Origin: Robertkochia solimangrovi
GTDB lineage: Bacteria > Bacteroidota > Bacteroidia > Flavobacteriales > Flavobacteriaceae
NCBI RefSeq assembly: GCF_007279655.1
Contig: NZ_QKWN01000004.1
Span: 186,001-250,000 of the forward strand
Direction: 5' to 3'
DNA: 64,000 bases
Below are positions 16,733 through 25,547 of this stretch, piece after piece. The position numbers and the translations under genes are program-made. The notes under the pieces were generated by a model, which worked only from the letters and a program-made list of their open reading frames with translations, had not been told where the DNA came from and did not search any database. Each line of letters starts with the position of its first letter. Position 1 is the stretch's first letter.

Positions 16733-18022
16733 ATGAAAACGATCATAAATAAATTTAAGAATTGGTCAAGTAGTCATTTCAGTAACGAATGGCCTGTATT
16801 GATATTCATACTCCTGTATCTATGTCTGTTCAACACCGCAAAGGCTCAGGAAAAAGCAGACCCCGTAATGCTGTATGAAAAAGCACGTTCAGAAGCTTAT
16901 GAATACGAAAACTACTCTGAAGCCATTGAATTGATGGAAAATGCAATTAGTCATTCTCCAGAAAATACCGATATGATTCTTTTCCTGGGCCAACTTTACA
17001 GTTGGACCAAACAATACGATAAAGCACGGCCTCTTCTGAAATCCACTTTTGAAAGTACCAAAGCTTCTGAAGATGCCTCATTGGCGTATGCCAATCTGGA
17101 GTTTTGGAGTAAGGATGTTGAAAAAGCACTGGAAATTGTAAACAAAGGACTTGAAACCAATGAGGCATCATACGCACTGATGCTTTTAAAAGCCAGAATC
17201 CTAAACGACCTGAACAGAACACAGGAAGCAAAGTCCCTATTGGAAACTGCTGTAAAATCTGATCCGAAAGACGAAGAGGCTAAAAAGCTTTTACAAAATC
17301 TGAATACTGAAATTCTACACAATGAATTGGGCATCATATATGAGTTCGTGAACTTTGATGAAAGGATCAACGATCCCTGGCACCTGGTTCATTTGCATTA
17401 TTCCAGAAACACCGGTATGGGGCCATTGACCGGCAGACTTTCCTATGGTAATAAATTTAATACCGGAAGCGTTCAGTTTGAAACCGACTTTTACCCGAAG
17501 ATCTCAAAAACCTTTTATGGCTACCTCAATGCTGGCATCTCTAATGACAAAGGTATTTTTCCGGAATATCGTGCCGGTGCTTCGTTATACGCAAACCTTC
17601 CTTCGGCCTTTGAAGCGGATGCGGGTTTCCGATTACTTTATTTTGATGAGTCCACCTGGGTCTATACCTTCGGACTGGGAAAATATTATAAAGATTTCTG
17701 GTTCAATTTCAGAACGTATCTTGCCCCCGGAGATTCAGGGACTGCTAACTCCTATAACCTTTCTGCCAGATATTATTTTGGTGCGAAGGAAGAATATGTC
17801 GGAATTCGTGTGGGGACCGGATTTTCTCCGGATGACGCCGCTAATAATATTTTGCTCAGTACCGAAAATCTGAGATCCAATAATCTGGAGATCGACTTCA
17901 GAAAGCTTATTTTGAAGTCGCAACTTATCCTTGTCAGAATAGGCTATGAGAACATCGAATTCTCAGATACTACTAAGATCGATCAATTCACCGCAAGTCT
18001 GGGATATATCAAAAGATTTTAA
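16733..18022 (+). CDS. YaiO-family outer-membrane beta-barrel with TPR domain
   Basis: A 429-residue protein with a signal peptide (hydrophobic core about 21-36, ending NTAKAQ). TPR-type helical repeats follow (about 45-195; YSEAIELMENAISHSPEN, QEAKSLLETAVKSDPKDEEA). The C-terminal half is rich in aromatic alternating strands and ends in Phe (ASLGYIKRF), as outer-membrane barrels do. TPR plus barrel is also the plan of PgaA/BcsC-type polysaccharide exporters, which supports a role in passing the product of the adjacent glycosyltransferase through the outer membrane. It is the last gene of the kinase-to-barrel operon. An alternative is that it is only a structural or binding component, since the barrel (about 220 residues) is smaller than in PgaA. 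Confidence 0.85.
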   Translation: MKTIINKFKNWSSSHFSNEWPVLIFILLYLCLFNTAKAQEKADPVMLYEKARSEAYEYENYSEAIELMENAISHSPENTDMILFLGQLYSWTKQYDKARPLLKSTFESTKASEDASLAYANLEFWSKDVEKALEIVNKGLETNEASYALMLLKARILNDLNRTQEAKSLLETAVKSDPKDEEAKKLLQNLNTEILHNELGIIYEFVNFDERINDPWHLVHLHYSRNTGMGPLTGRLSYGNKFNTGSVQFETDFYPKISKTFYGYLNAGISNDKGIFPEYRAGASLYANLPSAFEADAGFRLLYFDESTWVYTFGLGKYYKDFWFNFRTYLAPGDSGTANSYNLSARYYFGAKEEYVGIRVGTGFSPDDAANNILLSTENLRSNNLEIDFRKLILKSQLILVRIGYENIEFSDTTKIDQFTASLGYIKRF

Positions 18023-18098
18023 GACCACCTTAACCCGCTAACCAAGTTTTTACTTTCAGGTAATCTCTATCTTTATCGCGATCAAAAATTAACGGACG

Positions 18099-18653
18099 AT
18101 GATGGAAATACAAATTGCTGAATCCAGGGAAGACCTATTGCAAATCCTGGAGATACAGGCTGCTAACCATAAACAGGATATGAGCTCCACAGATCTGACT
18201 GAAAAAGGTTTTGTAACAATAAAACACAGTATTTCAGAACTTCAAAAGCTGAATGATGCCGCAGATCAGATCATAGTAAAGGAAGATGAAAAAGTTGTAG
18301 GGTATGCACTGGTAATGCCTAAAGAACTCAGACATATCGTACCGGGACTTCAACCCATGTTCAGTAAATTCGATGAACTGATCTACAATGGCACTCCTTT
18401 CAGTTCGCTTAATTATTATGTGATGGGACAGATTTGTATTGCTGACTCCCATAAAGGAAAAGGATTGTTTTCGAAGTTATATCAAAAACACCGTGAAGTT
18501 CTTTCGAATAGTTTTGATATGTGTATCACAGAAGTAGCCACCCGTAATTTACGGTCAATGGGAGCCCATTTAAAAACCGGATTTAAGGTTTTGGAAACCT
18601 ATACGGACGCAGAAGACGAATGGAACATTCTTGTATGGGACTGGCGGAAGTAA
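18099..18653 (+). CDS. GNAT-family acetyltransferase
   Basis: A 184-residue protein with the GNAT fold. A central strand YYVMGQICIADSHKGKGLFSKLYQ holds the acetyl-CoA pyrophosphate loop (H-K-G-K-G-L), and the later MCITEVATRNLRSMGAHLKTGF matches the usual N-x-R(S)-x-x-x(H)-x-x-x-GF close. It should acetylate an amine of a small molecule or protein N terminus; the substrate is unknown. Two adjacent ATG codons (18099, 18102) make the first residue uncertain by one. A weak TATCTTTA box at 18068-18075 may be its own -7 element, so it need not belong to the preceding operon. Confidence 0.85.
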   Translation: MMEIQIAESREDLLQILEIQAANHKQDMSSTDLTEKGFVTIKHSISELQKLNDAADQIIVKEDEKVVGYALVMPKELRHIVPGLQPMFSKFDELIYNGTPFSSLNYYVMGQICIADSHKGKGLFSKLYQKHREVLSNSFDMCITEVATRNLRSMGAHLKTGFKVLETYTDAEDEWNILVWDWRK

Positions 18654-18777
18654 AATTTTAAAATTATTCTGGCCGGTTAAAGGTATTTACACCTCATCGC
18701 TAATATTCAACATTTCAGCAATTTAATATTTAAGATCCAAGTTTAAGATCACAAATTTGAATATTAAAATTGCTAAA

Positions 18778-19425
18778 ATGGAAAACATAATTACAACACT
18801 GATCTACATTCATGCCGGGTTTGGCGGGATTGCATTATTCGCCGGATTAATCTCTCTTATCGTAAAAAAAGGGAATACCATTCATAAACGATCCGGACTG
18901 GTCTTCTTCTACGCCATGCTTTGTTCCGGATTAATTGCATTGATCGTTTCATGCTTACCAGGTCATGAAAGTCCCTTTCTCTTTGCTATTGGTATTTTTA
19001 GTCTGTATTTCGTTTTATCCGGCTATCGGGCACTTCGCTTTAAAAAACCGAATATCAACCTGACCCTCGATACCTGGATATCCCGCATGATGATCCTGAC
19101 CGGGATTCTCATGATCGTTCTTCCGATGGTTAATTCAGGGAAACTTAATATAGTTCTTTCAGTTTTCGGAGCATTCGGAATATATTTTGCGATCAGAGAT
19201 CTGAGATTGTACAAAGACCCTAAAAAAGTTCGAAAGAGCTGGCTAAAGATCCATCTCGGTAAAATGATCGGAGGATATATCGCAGCCACAACAGCATTTG
19301 TGGTCGTAAACGGATTCTTCCCGGGTATTTCAGGCTGGTTCATTCCAAGTGTCATAGGAGGTATCTATATCGTCTACTGGATGCGTAAGGTTACTAAAAA
19401 GACTCCGGCAAGTATCAATACGTAA
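18778..19425 (+). CDS. DUF2306-like multi-pass membrane protein
   Basis: A 215-residue membrane protein with about six or seven hydrophobic helices. The first contains IYIHAGFGGIALFAGLISLI, followed by the loop KKGNTIHKRSGLVFFYAM. His-Ala and H-K-R-S-G on either side of the first loop resemble the conserved His positions of DUF2306-type integral membrane proteins, which are possibly haem or metal related. No function is established. The ATG at 18778 is chosen over a TTG 21 nt upstream. The gene is flanked by non-coding gaps and looks monocistronic. Confidence 0.75.
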   Translation: MENIITTLIYIHAGFGGIALFAGLISLIVKKGNTIHKRSGLVFFYAMLCSGLIALIVSCLPGHESPFLFAIGIFSLYFVLSGYRALRFKKPNINLTLDTWISRMMILTGILMIVLPMVNSGKLNIVLSVFGAFGIYFAIRDLRLYKDPKKVRKSWLKIHLGKMIGGYIAATTAFVVVNGFFPGISGWFIPSVIGGIYIVYWMRKVTKKTPASINT

Positions 19426-19603
19426 TTATATGAACGCTGTTTCCTAACGTCTCATTCACCCCTTAAGAACCTGATCTTTCGACACCTACCATTAAAAATG
19501 CAAAGGAACTCAAAAGATTTATCCTATATTTATGTCAATCAAATAATATATACCACGCTTTTGCGCTGACCTGAAGTAGGAACTGAATCAAATACTGTAT
19601 ATC

Positions 19604-20665
19604 ATGAGAATTACCATACTTTTCTTACTAATCCTCAATGTGGGCATGCACCCTATAAGTGCTCAGGAAGAAACCACCCGGGATAAGGCCAAACGTGCCA
19701 TCACCATGATGGATAACGGTCAAATTGAAGAAAGTATTGAAATTCTACGCGAATGTGTAGTTGAAGAACCGGAAAATTACATCTATCCATATGAAATAGC
19801 CTATGCCCGCATTCTTCAGGAAGATTATGAAAAGGCTATCGAAATTCTCAGTAAATTAAAATCCTATGAAGATATAAACAGTCAGATCTACCAATTATTA
19901 GGCAACTGTTACAGTTATAACGGGGATGAGAAAACCGCATTGAAGACTTATGCAGAAGGACTCTCCATCTTCCCAAATGCCGGAAATCTGTTTTTAGAAA
20001 CCGGAAACATCTATTATCACAATGAAGATTATGACACCGCCATCCAGAAATACAGGGAAGGCATAGAACACGACCCAATGTATCCTTCCAATTATTACAG
20101 GCTTGCTCTTTTGTACCTCAACTCAAAAGATCTAATGTCGGGATTGATCTATGGAGAACTGTTCATGAATCTTGAAAGAACGACACAGCGAACCCAGGAA
20201 ATGAGCAAATTACTTTATGAAACTTATGTGGAGGCCATCAAGATTAAAAAGGACACGCTAAGCTTCGAGTTCTGTGATATTATCATAACGGATAGTGAAT
20301 TAAAGAACGGTGAACTCAAACTTCCTTTATGTGGTATTTATGCAAAGAATATGGGATTGAGTATCATTGGAGTAGAGGAAATAAACTTAAATACGCTCTC
20401 TGAAATTCGAATTAAATTCATCGAACAATTCTATAAAGAGGATTATAAAAATTATTCAAATGCGCTGTTTGAATACCACAAGAAATTACTGGAACACGAT
20501 CTTTTCGATACTTATAATCACTACCTGTTCCAGATCGGAGCAGAAGACGATTTCACCAATTGGTATGAAGCGCATCAATCCGACTATGAGACGTTTACTG
20601 ACTGGTATATCAGAGAGGAGAACATCATAAGAATCAACGATACCAATATGTTTATCAAAGCATGA
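19604..20665 (+). CDS. Secreted/periplasmic TPR-repeat protein
   Basis: A 353-residue protein with a cleavable signal (MRITILFLLILNVGMHPISA, then QEE). Several tetratricopeptide repeats follow between residues 25 and 190, for example KAKRAITMMDNGQIEESIEI and YDTAIQKYREGIEHDPMYP. The C-terminal 150 residues have no recognised fold and are rich in Tyr, Glu and Asp. TPR domains bind other proteins; no partner is evident. It is not obviously linked to the membrane-protein gene before it, and a hairpin after it separates it from the converging phosphatase gene. Confidence 0.8.
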   Translation: MRITILFLLILNVGMHPISAQEETTRDKAKRAITMMDNGQIEESIEILRECVVEEPENYIYPYEIAYARILQEDYEKAIEILSKLKSYEDINSQIYQLLGNCYSYNGDEKTALKTYAEGLSIFPNAGNLFLETGNIYYHNEDYDTAIQKYREGIEHDPMYPSNYYRLALLYLNSKDLMSGLIYGELFMNLERTTQRTQEMSKLLYETYVEAIKIKKDTLSFEFCDIIITDSELKNGELKLPLCGIYAKNMGLSIIGVEEINLNTLSEIRIKFIEQFYKEDYKNYSNALFEYHKKLLEHDLFDTYNHYLFQIGAEDDFTNWYEAHQSDYETFTDWYIREENIIRINDTNMFIKA

Positions 20666-20743
20666 GTTTTTCCGGAAGGTATTGACATCAAATCTTCGCA
20701 AGGACAGTAAAAATAGGAGAATACGACAATGATCGATCAAGAT

Positions 20744-20774
20744 AAAGACCCGTTAGGTAAACGAACGGGTCTTT
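20744..20774. terminator. Hairpin between convergent TPR and phosphatase genes
   Basis: A perfect 11-bp inverted repeat AAAGACCCGTT (20744-20754) / AACGGGTCTTT (20764-20774) with a 9-nt loop sits between two converging genes. The flanking U-tracts are short on both strands, so it may be a weak bidirectional terminator. Confidence 0.65.
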
Positions 20775-20797
20775 CCAATCAACCAATTTACGAATCA

Positions 20798-22576
20798 CTA
20801 CTTCGTATTCAATTTTAAAGTATTAATAATCCTGTCAAACACTTCATTATTCTCATAGACTCCTCGAAACTCACTGGATCCGGGTCCATAGGCAAAAATC
20901 GGAACCATGATTCCGGTATGATCAATGGTCAGGAAATCTGCCTGTATAGTACCCTCAGAGAGATCCCCTCCAGCTATTCCCAGTCCTGAAGTTTCATGAT
21001 CTGCGGTAATAATCACCAGTGTATTTGGATTTCTATCGATAAATTCGAGAACCTCAGCCACAGCCTGATCAAAATCCAGCATTTCCTCAACGATCTTTTC
21101 GATATCATTTGAATGTCCGCCGTTATCGATCTGGGCTCCCTCAATCATTAGAAAGAAAGGCTTCTTTGCATTTTTCAAAGTCTTCAATGCTTGTTTTACA
21201 GCATCAGGAAAAACATTTCCTCTTCCTTCTTTGACAGAAGGCGCTTTATTTTCTCCCAGATATACCGCTGAACCAAATTTAAGGTCTTCCAGTGTCACGG
21301 TAGTAAAACGCTTTGCTATCGCTTCCACCTCCTGTTTTCCTCCGGCAATAAAAAATCCCAGATCACTATCTACCAGGTCCGAGGTCAATCCTTTGGTATC
21401 ATCTCTTTCTTTTCGATGTGCAAAGAAAGCGGAGGGAGTAGCACCAAAGATCGCATCGGTCGTAACGATACCAGTATTAAATCCTTTCCCTGTGGTAATC
21501 TCTATAAGATCTTCCAACAATCGACCTTTTGGATCTACACCAATTGCCCGGTTATTCGTTTTATGTCCCGTGGCGATCGCAGTCGCTCCTGCCGCTGAAT
21601 CCGTATTCAGATTATCATACGATGCAGTTTTAAGAAAGCCGATATCCCGAAGATTCAGAAGACTTAACGAACCGCGATTTGCGATCATTGCTGATGATAT
21701 TTGAGCGAGTCCGTTTCCATCTCCGATCATAACGATGATATTGTCAGGTCGTCTATCAGCCTTGTGTTTATATTCCGGGATATAAACCGGAATTGGCTCC
21801 GTTCTGGTATAGGTTCTTTCGATCAGTTTACTCAGATATTGCACAGCAACAGCAGGTTTATCGGTATTGATCAGGTCGATACCGAGTTTTGCAAATGAAG
21901 ACCAGGCTGTCTTGGTATCGGGTGTTCCCCAAAATCGAATAGGGATCCCTGCATTATGTACTTTTTCAACCACTTCCGTTACCTTTTCCAAATCATTCTT
22001 AACCATCCTTCCATATCCGTTCCAGACCGAGTAATCCTTATAGTTCAGACTCACCATCGCAATTTTGGAGCGGTCAACAGTTTCCAGCCCATCCGGATCC
22101 TGTAGATCAAAACTGATAAAATTTGGATAATCTGCATAGGTCGCTTGATCCGGTCTGTTACCGGAAATTACAAAGCTTACTTTACCAGCGTTAAGCAGGG
22201 TGGGATAATTGTAAATCGAGGCGACTACTGCCTGCAAAGTTTCTTCAGCCGCTGTCTTGATATCTACCAGTAATTGTAAAGATCGTAGCTCTCCGTTACC
22301 GGCTAATTGCTGCAATGGTTTTAAATAAAGTCTTTCGAATGTATTTTCAGAACTAATTTCATCTATAGAATGTGCTACAAACAGGGTGCCTTCCTTTAAA
22401 ATAACGTCTGCTTCGATCGAACCTGCTCCCGCTGTATACGCATACCAAAATGGGTATTGCTGCTCATAATCATTATGGGAATGTACACTATACACATGCT
22501 GAGCAGATAGCCATGAGAGTTTCAGTAACAGCATTAAAAATACCAGAATTGGAGTTGCGTTTTTCATGTTAATCAT
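20798..22576 (-). CDS. Glycerophosphodiesterase-like / alkaline phosphatase fusion
   Basis: A 592-residue exported protein with two catalytic domains. After a signal peptide (ending LSAQ), residues 27-250 resemble the glycerophosphodiester phosphodiesterase/PLC fold, with His32, His34, Glu55-x-Asp57 (SIEADV) and His69 in the order expected for its metal and catalytic residues. Residues 275-590 are an alkaline phosphatase: Asp286 in MIGDGNG, nucleophile Ser327 in NTDSAAGATA, EGAQIDNGGH, ITADHET and a late metal-ligand His in TIDHTG. Such a fusion could cut a phosphodiester to a monoester and then free phosphate. It is the last gene of the SusC/SusD locus, 6 nt after the other phosphatase. A second ATG at 22567 would shorten the start by three residues. 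That the two sites act in sequence is inferred. Confidence 0.9.
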   Translation of the reverse strand: MINMKNATPILVFLMLLLKLSWLSAQHVYSVHSHNDYEQQYPFWYAYTAGAGSIEADVILKEGTLFVAHSIDEISSENTFERLYLKPLQQLAGNGELRSLQLLVDIKTAAEETLQAVVASIYNYPTLLNAGKVSFVISGNRPDQATYADYPNFISFDLQDPDGLETVDRSKIAMVSLNYKDYSVWNGYGRMVKNDLEKVTEVVEKVHNAGIPIRFWGTPDTKTAWSSFAKLGIDLINTDKPAVAVQYLSKLIERTYTRTEPIPVYIPEYKHKADRRPDNIIVMIGDGNGLAQISSAMIANRGSLSLLNLRDIGFLKTASYDNLNTDSAAGATAIATGHKTNNRAIGVDPKGRLLEDLIEITTGKGFNTGIVTTDAIFGATPSAFFAHRKERDDTKGLTSDLVDSDLGFFIAGGKQEVEAIAKRFTTVTLEDLKFGSAVYLGENKAPSVKEGRGNVFPDAVKQALKTLKNAKKPFFLMIEGAQIDNGGHSNDIEKIVEEMLDFDQAVAEVLEFIDRNPNTLVIITADHETSGLGIAGGDLSEGTIQADFLTIDHTGIMVPIFAYGPGSSEFRGVYENNEVFDRIINTLKLNTK

Positions 22577-22582
22577 TTCGAT

Positions 22583-23710
22583 CTATTCATTTTTCAAAGC
22601 GTCCATCATCTTGTGTTGGATCTCATTATTCTGATATATTCCACGGAATCTTTCCGACCCTGTTCCCATAGCAAATACCGGGATCAGCTCACCGCTATGT
22701 TGGTCTGAATTAAAATAGACCTTCACCCTGTCGTTTACTTCGGTCTTCTTCCCGGAAGTATCGTCGGTATCATAGTATTTTCCAATACTCACCCCTCCTG
22801 TTTCATGATCGGCAGTTACTACGAGTAATGTATTAGGATGCGATCTGACATAATCGATAACAGCTCCCAATGTCTCATCGAAATCTTCAAGTTCTGAAAC
22901 CAGCATTTCCTCATTCTCGGCATGTCCACCCCAATCGATATAGGAACCTTCAACCATCATAAAGAAGGGTTTATTGTTCTTTTCGAAGTAATCCAATGCC
23001 TTCAGCGTGGCATCCTTTAAAAAATCCTTTCTCCCTTCGATCTTAGAAGGCAGTCCTTCGTCTGATATGATAAAAGCATTTCTCTTATCATAATCAGGGT
23101 TCGTAAGTGCAGTGGTATCCAGATTATAGCCAGAACCTTTAAAGCGATCAAACAGGTTTATGCTATCCTTTCGGTCTTTGAAGTATTTTCTGCCTCCCCC
23201 TGCGATGAAGTCGACACCGGCATTGGTGAGTTGTTCAGCAATCTCATCATGCATATCCCTATCCTTCACATGCGCATAGAATGCGGCCGGTGTGGCATGT
23301 GTTATGGTAGTCAGACTGATCAGACCTGTTAGATAGTCCTGCCCTTTGAGATATTCCAGAATGGTTTGTTGTGGTACTGTGTCCTGATCTACCCCAATAG
23401 CGCGTTTATAGGTTTTCTTTCCCGTTGCAAAAGCAGTTGCGCCAGCAGCAGAATCGGTGATAAGGCTACTCTTATCTGCAGTTTGATGAAACCCGATGTT
23501 ATCGAATTGCGAGAAGTTCGCTTCGCGATCTCCAAAATAATATGCGGTAGAGATCTGTGGAACCCCCATTCCGTCACCGATCATCAAAATAACATTCAGT
23601 GGCTCATTATCCACTGTAATTTCCTTTTTATCCTTTTCGTTCGTACAACCGAACAAAATGCATATAATCCCGGTAGCAAGTACCGGCTTTACATATTTTC
23701 TATAAATCAT
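22583..23710 (-). CDS. Alkaline phosphatase lipoprotein (PhoA family)
   Basis: A 375-residue alkaline phosphatase. An N-terminal lipobox (ILFGC, Cys22) indicates a membrane-anchored lipoprotein. Metal and catalytic motifs are Asp46 in MIGDGMG, nucleophile Ser87 in ITDSAAGATAFATG, HVKDRD, EGSYIDWGGHAEN, VTADHETGG and the His of SDQHSG. It lacks extra domains, unlike the next gene. It releases phosphate from monoesters outside the cytoplasm. It lies downstream of susC/susD on the same strand, separated from susD by a hairpin that may lower its expression relative to the transporter. Confidence 0.93.
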   Translation of the reverse strand: MIYRKYVKPVLATGIICILFGCTNEKDKKEITVDNEPLNVILMIGDGMGVPQISTAYYFGDREANFSQFDNIGFHQTADKSSLITDSAAGATAFATGKKTYKRAIGVDQDTVPQQTILEYLKGQDYLTGLISLTTITHATPAAFYAHVKDRDMHDEIAEQLTNAGVDFIAGGGRKYFKDRKDSINLFDRFKGSGYNLDTTALTNPDYDKRNAFIISDEGLPSKIEGRKDFLKDATLKALDYFEKNNKPFFMMVEGSYIDWGGHAENEEMLVSELEDFDETLGAVIDYVRSHPNTLLVVTADHETGGVSIGKYYDTDDTSGKKTEVNDRVKVYFNSDQHSGELIPVFAMGTGSERFRGIYQNNEIQHKMMDALKNE

Positions 23711-23731
23711 TTAATCTATACTTTAAAGTAA

Positions 23732-23774
23732 GAAACCCCGCATGCATAAATTCGATATGCTTTCACGGGGTTCT
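23732..23774 (-). terminator. Intercistronic hairpin between susD and phosphatase genes
   Basis: On the minus strand the arms GAACCCCG and CGGGGTTTC (plus 23766-23774 and 23732-23740) pair, with extra pairing of GCAT and ATGC inside, within the 76-nt gap between the susD stop and the phosphatase start. The following run is only TTTCTTAC, so I expect partial termination or mRNA-end protection. Confidence 0.55.
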
Positions 23775-23786
23775 TGTTCTTTATTA

Positions 23787-25529
23787 TTAATAACCTTCGT
23801 TCTGTTCCAGATATCCTTCTACATTGGATGCTCCATCGATTGCATCCTGTGGGATCGGGAATAACCGGTGATGAACATCAGCATCGGTCTTTTCGGTCCA
23901 GCTGTCTTCATAATGTCCGAATCTGATCTGATCCCCGCGTCTGAAACCTTCCCAGTAAAGCTCAAATCCTCTTTCACGGAAAAGGATCTCCAGATCGATC
24001 GAAGAAAGAGCCTGAGGAACAGGTGTGCGGGCAGTTCTGGAAGTTCTAACTACATTGAGGTCTGAAAGGGCTCCAGCATTATCTCCGGTTCTTAATCTCG
24101 CTTCTGCACGCATCAAATAAACTTCAGCCAATCTCATCAATACCAGGTCAACACTGCTGTAGTTATTACCATTTGGCGAGGTATGACTAAATTGATACTT
24201 TGATACTCGGTAACCATTCGCATGACGCCTTCCTTCATTGGTAAAATCTACCATCAATGTATGATCTACATAGGCAACATCCTTATCAGGACCATTACCC
24301 TTGGTTTGTTTCACAGGGTAGATTCTATATCCTTCATCACAGGTATAGAAAGATCCGTTCTCATCTTTTCTCGGGCCCCAGATCACTCCGCGTATTATAC
24401 CGCGATCGATCTCAAAATCCGTTGCATTGATACAGTAATAATGGTCTGCATCATTTAATGGAGACAAACCTGTAAGATCCTGAAGCTCTTCAGGGATCAA
24501 CTGATTGTGTTGATAAAATCTGGGATCTGCATCTGCCGGATCCACATTTCCATAAGCATCCACCCAGGTCTGATAGAAATCTGAAGTGATCGCCGGTCCG
24601 TCTGTACCATCTGCACTTGGATATTCAGGTCTTGGAAACCATGAACCTGCCAATGACCAGTAAGCCCAGCGACTGTGTTCATTGTTCAGAACTCCACGCT
24701 GATCAACGGCAAAGATCAATTCCGGATTGTCATGATTATCATCATTAAAAAGTTCAAAATATTCCGGCGAGAGGGAAAACTGACCACTATTGATAATTTT
24801 ATCGGTATAATCGATAACCTTATTCATGTCTTCTGTGGAGAAATCAGGTGTCCCGTAAGGATCCCGATATACAGCAGCATTCAGGTGAAGTCTTGCAAGA
24901 AAGCCCCATACGGCTGCCTGCGTAACTCTCCCCGGAGCACGGTTCGTATTGATACCATCAACAACGGAAAGAAATTCACTTTCGATATAATCAATGGCCT
25001 CCTGCCCTCTTAGTATCTCAGAGAGTTCATCAGAATTCTCCTTTTTAAAGACCAGTCCCCAGCTATCGAGTGTCAGCATATTCATATATGCTCTCAAAGC
25101 GATCATTTCGTACAAAGCACCGGCAGCTTCCGTATCTCCCGACGCCGCAAGTGGTCGCAACACCTCAATAGCTGAAAGGGTTCTTGAAATATTTCGGGTC
25201 ACCTCATTCCAGGAACTACCTACCAGATCATTGGAAGGTAAGATCTCATGCGAATGCGCCTGAAGAAACTTACCTCCATCATACCAGTCGGTACCGCCGC
25301 GATAAGGCAGGATCGCCTCATCGGCTGCGATCAATTGTAACCCATAATAGTTTGTATGTCTCCAGGTCCATGCCACTTGCCCATAGGCTGGTGCAATAGC
25401 CCCACTGATAACTTCTGCCTGGCCACTCCCATCGAGTGATTCGTCCAGCACGTCTTCTTCGAGGTCGGTACAACTCACATTAGAAAGCAAACAGATACCG
25501 AACAATGCTAATAATAAATTATGCTTCAT
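23787..25529 (-). CDS. SusD-family outer-membrane lipoprotein
   Basis: A 580-residue SusD/RagB-type substrate-binding lipoprotein. The lipobox LSNVSC gives Cys20. Typical features are the early YGLQLIAADEAILPYRGG, the TPR-like helices (ALYEMIALRAYMNMLTLDSWG), LMRLAEVYLMRAEARLRTG and the C-terminal ERGFELYWEGFRRGDQIRF followed by LFPIPQDAI. It should cap the SusC barrel encoded immediately upstream and catch the substrate at the cell surface. With two phosphatases next in the operon, the ligand is more likely a phosphorylated compound than a neutral polysaccharide; that is inference from context. Confidence 0.95.
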   Translation of the reverse strand: MKHNLLLALFGICLLSNVSCTDLEEDVLDESLDGSGQAEVISGAIAPAYGQVAWTWRHTNYYGLQLIAADEAILPYRGGTDWYDGGKFLQAHSHEILPSNDLVGSSWNEVTRNISRTLSAIEVLRPLAASGDTEAAGALYEMIALRAYMNMLTLDSWGLVFKKENSDELSEILRGQEAIDYIESEFLSVVDGINTNRAPGRVTQAAVWGFLARLHLNAAVYRDPYGTPDFSTEDMNKVIDYTDKIINSGQFSLSPEYFELFNDDNHDNPELIFAVDQRGVLNNEHSRWAYWSLAGSWFPRPEYPSADGTDGPAITSDFYQTWVDAYGNVDPADADPRFYQHNQLIPEELQDLTGLSPLNDADHYYCINATDFEIDRGIIRGVIWGPRKDENGSFYTCDEGYRIYPVKQTKGNGPDKDVAYVDHTLMVDFTNEGRRHANGYRVSKYQFSHTSPNGNNYSSVDLVLMRLAEVYLMRAEARLRTGDNAGALSDLNVVRTSRTARTPVPQALSSIDLEILFRERGFELYWEGFRRGDQIRFGHYEDSWTEKTDADVHHRLFPIPQDAIDGASNVEGYLEQNEGY

Positions 25530-25547
25530 TTTGAAGTGATTTTTTAA

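Noticed and set aside
18757-18777. TTG start for the DUF2306-like gene
   Set aside because: An ATG 21 nt downstream begins directly before the first membrane helix, and the extra residues show no conserved character.
21231-21704. Plus-strand frame of 157 codons inside the phosphatase fusion gene
   Set aside because: It is antisense to the conserved alkaline phosphatase core and has no features of its own.
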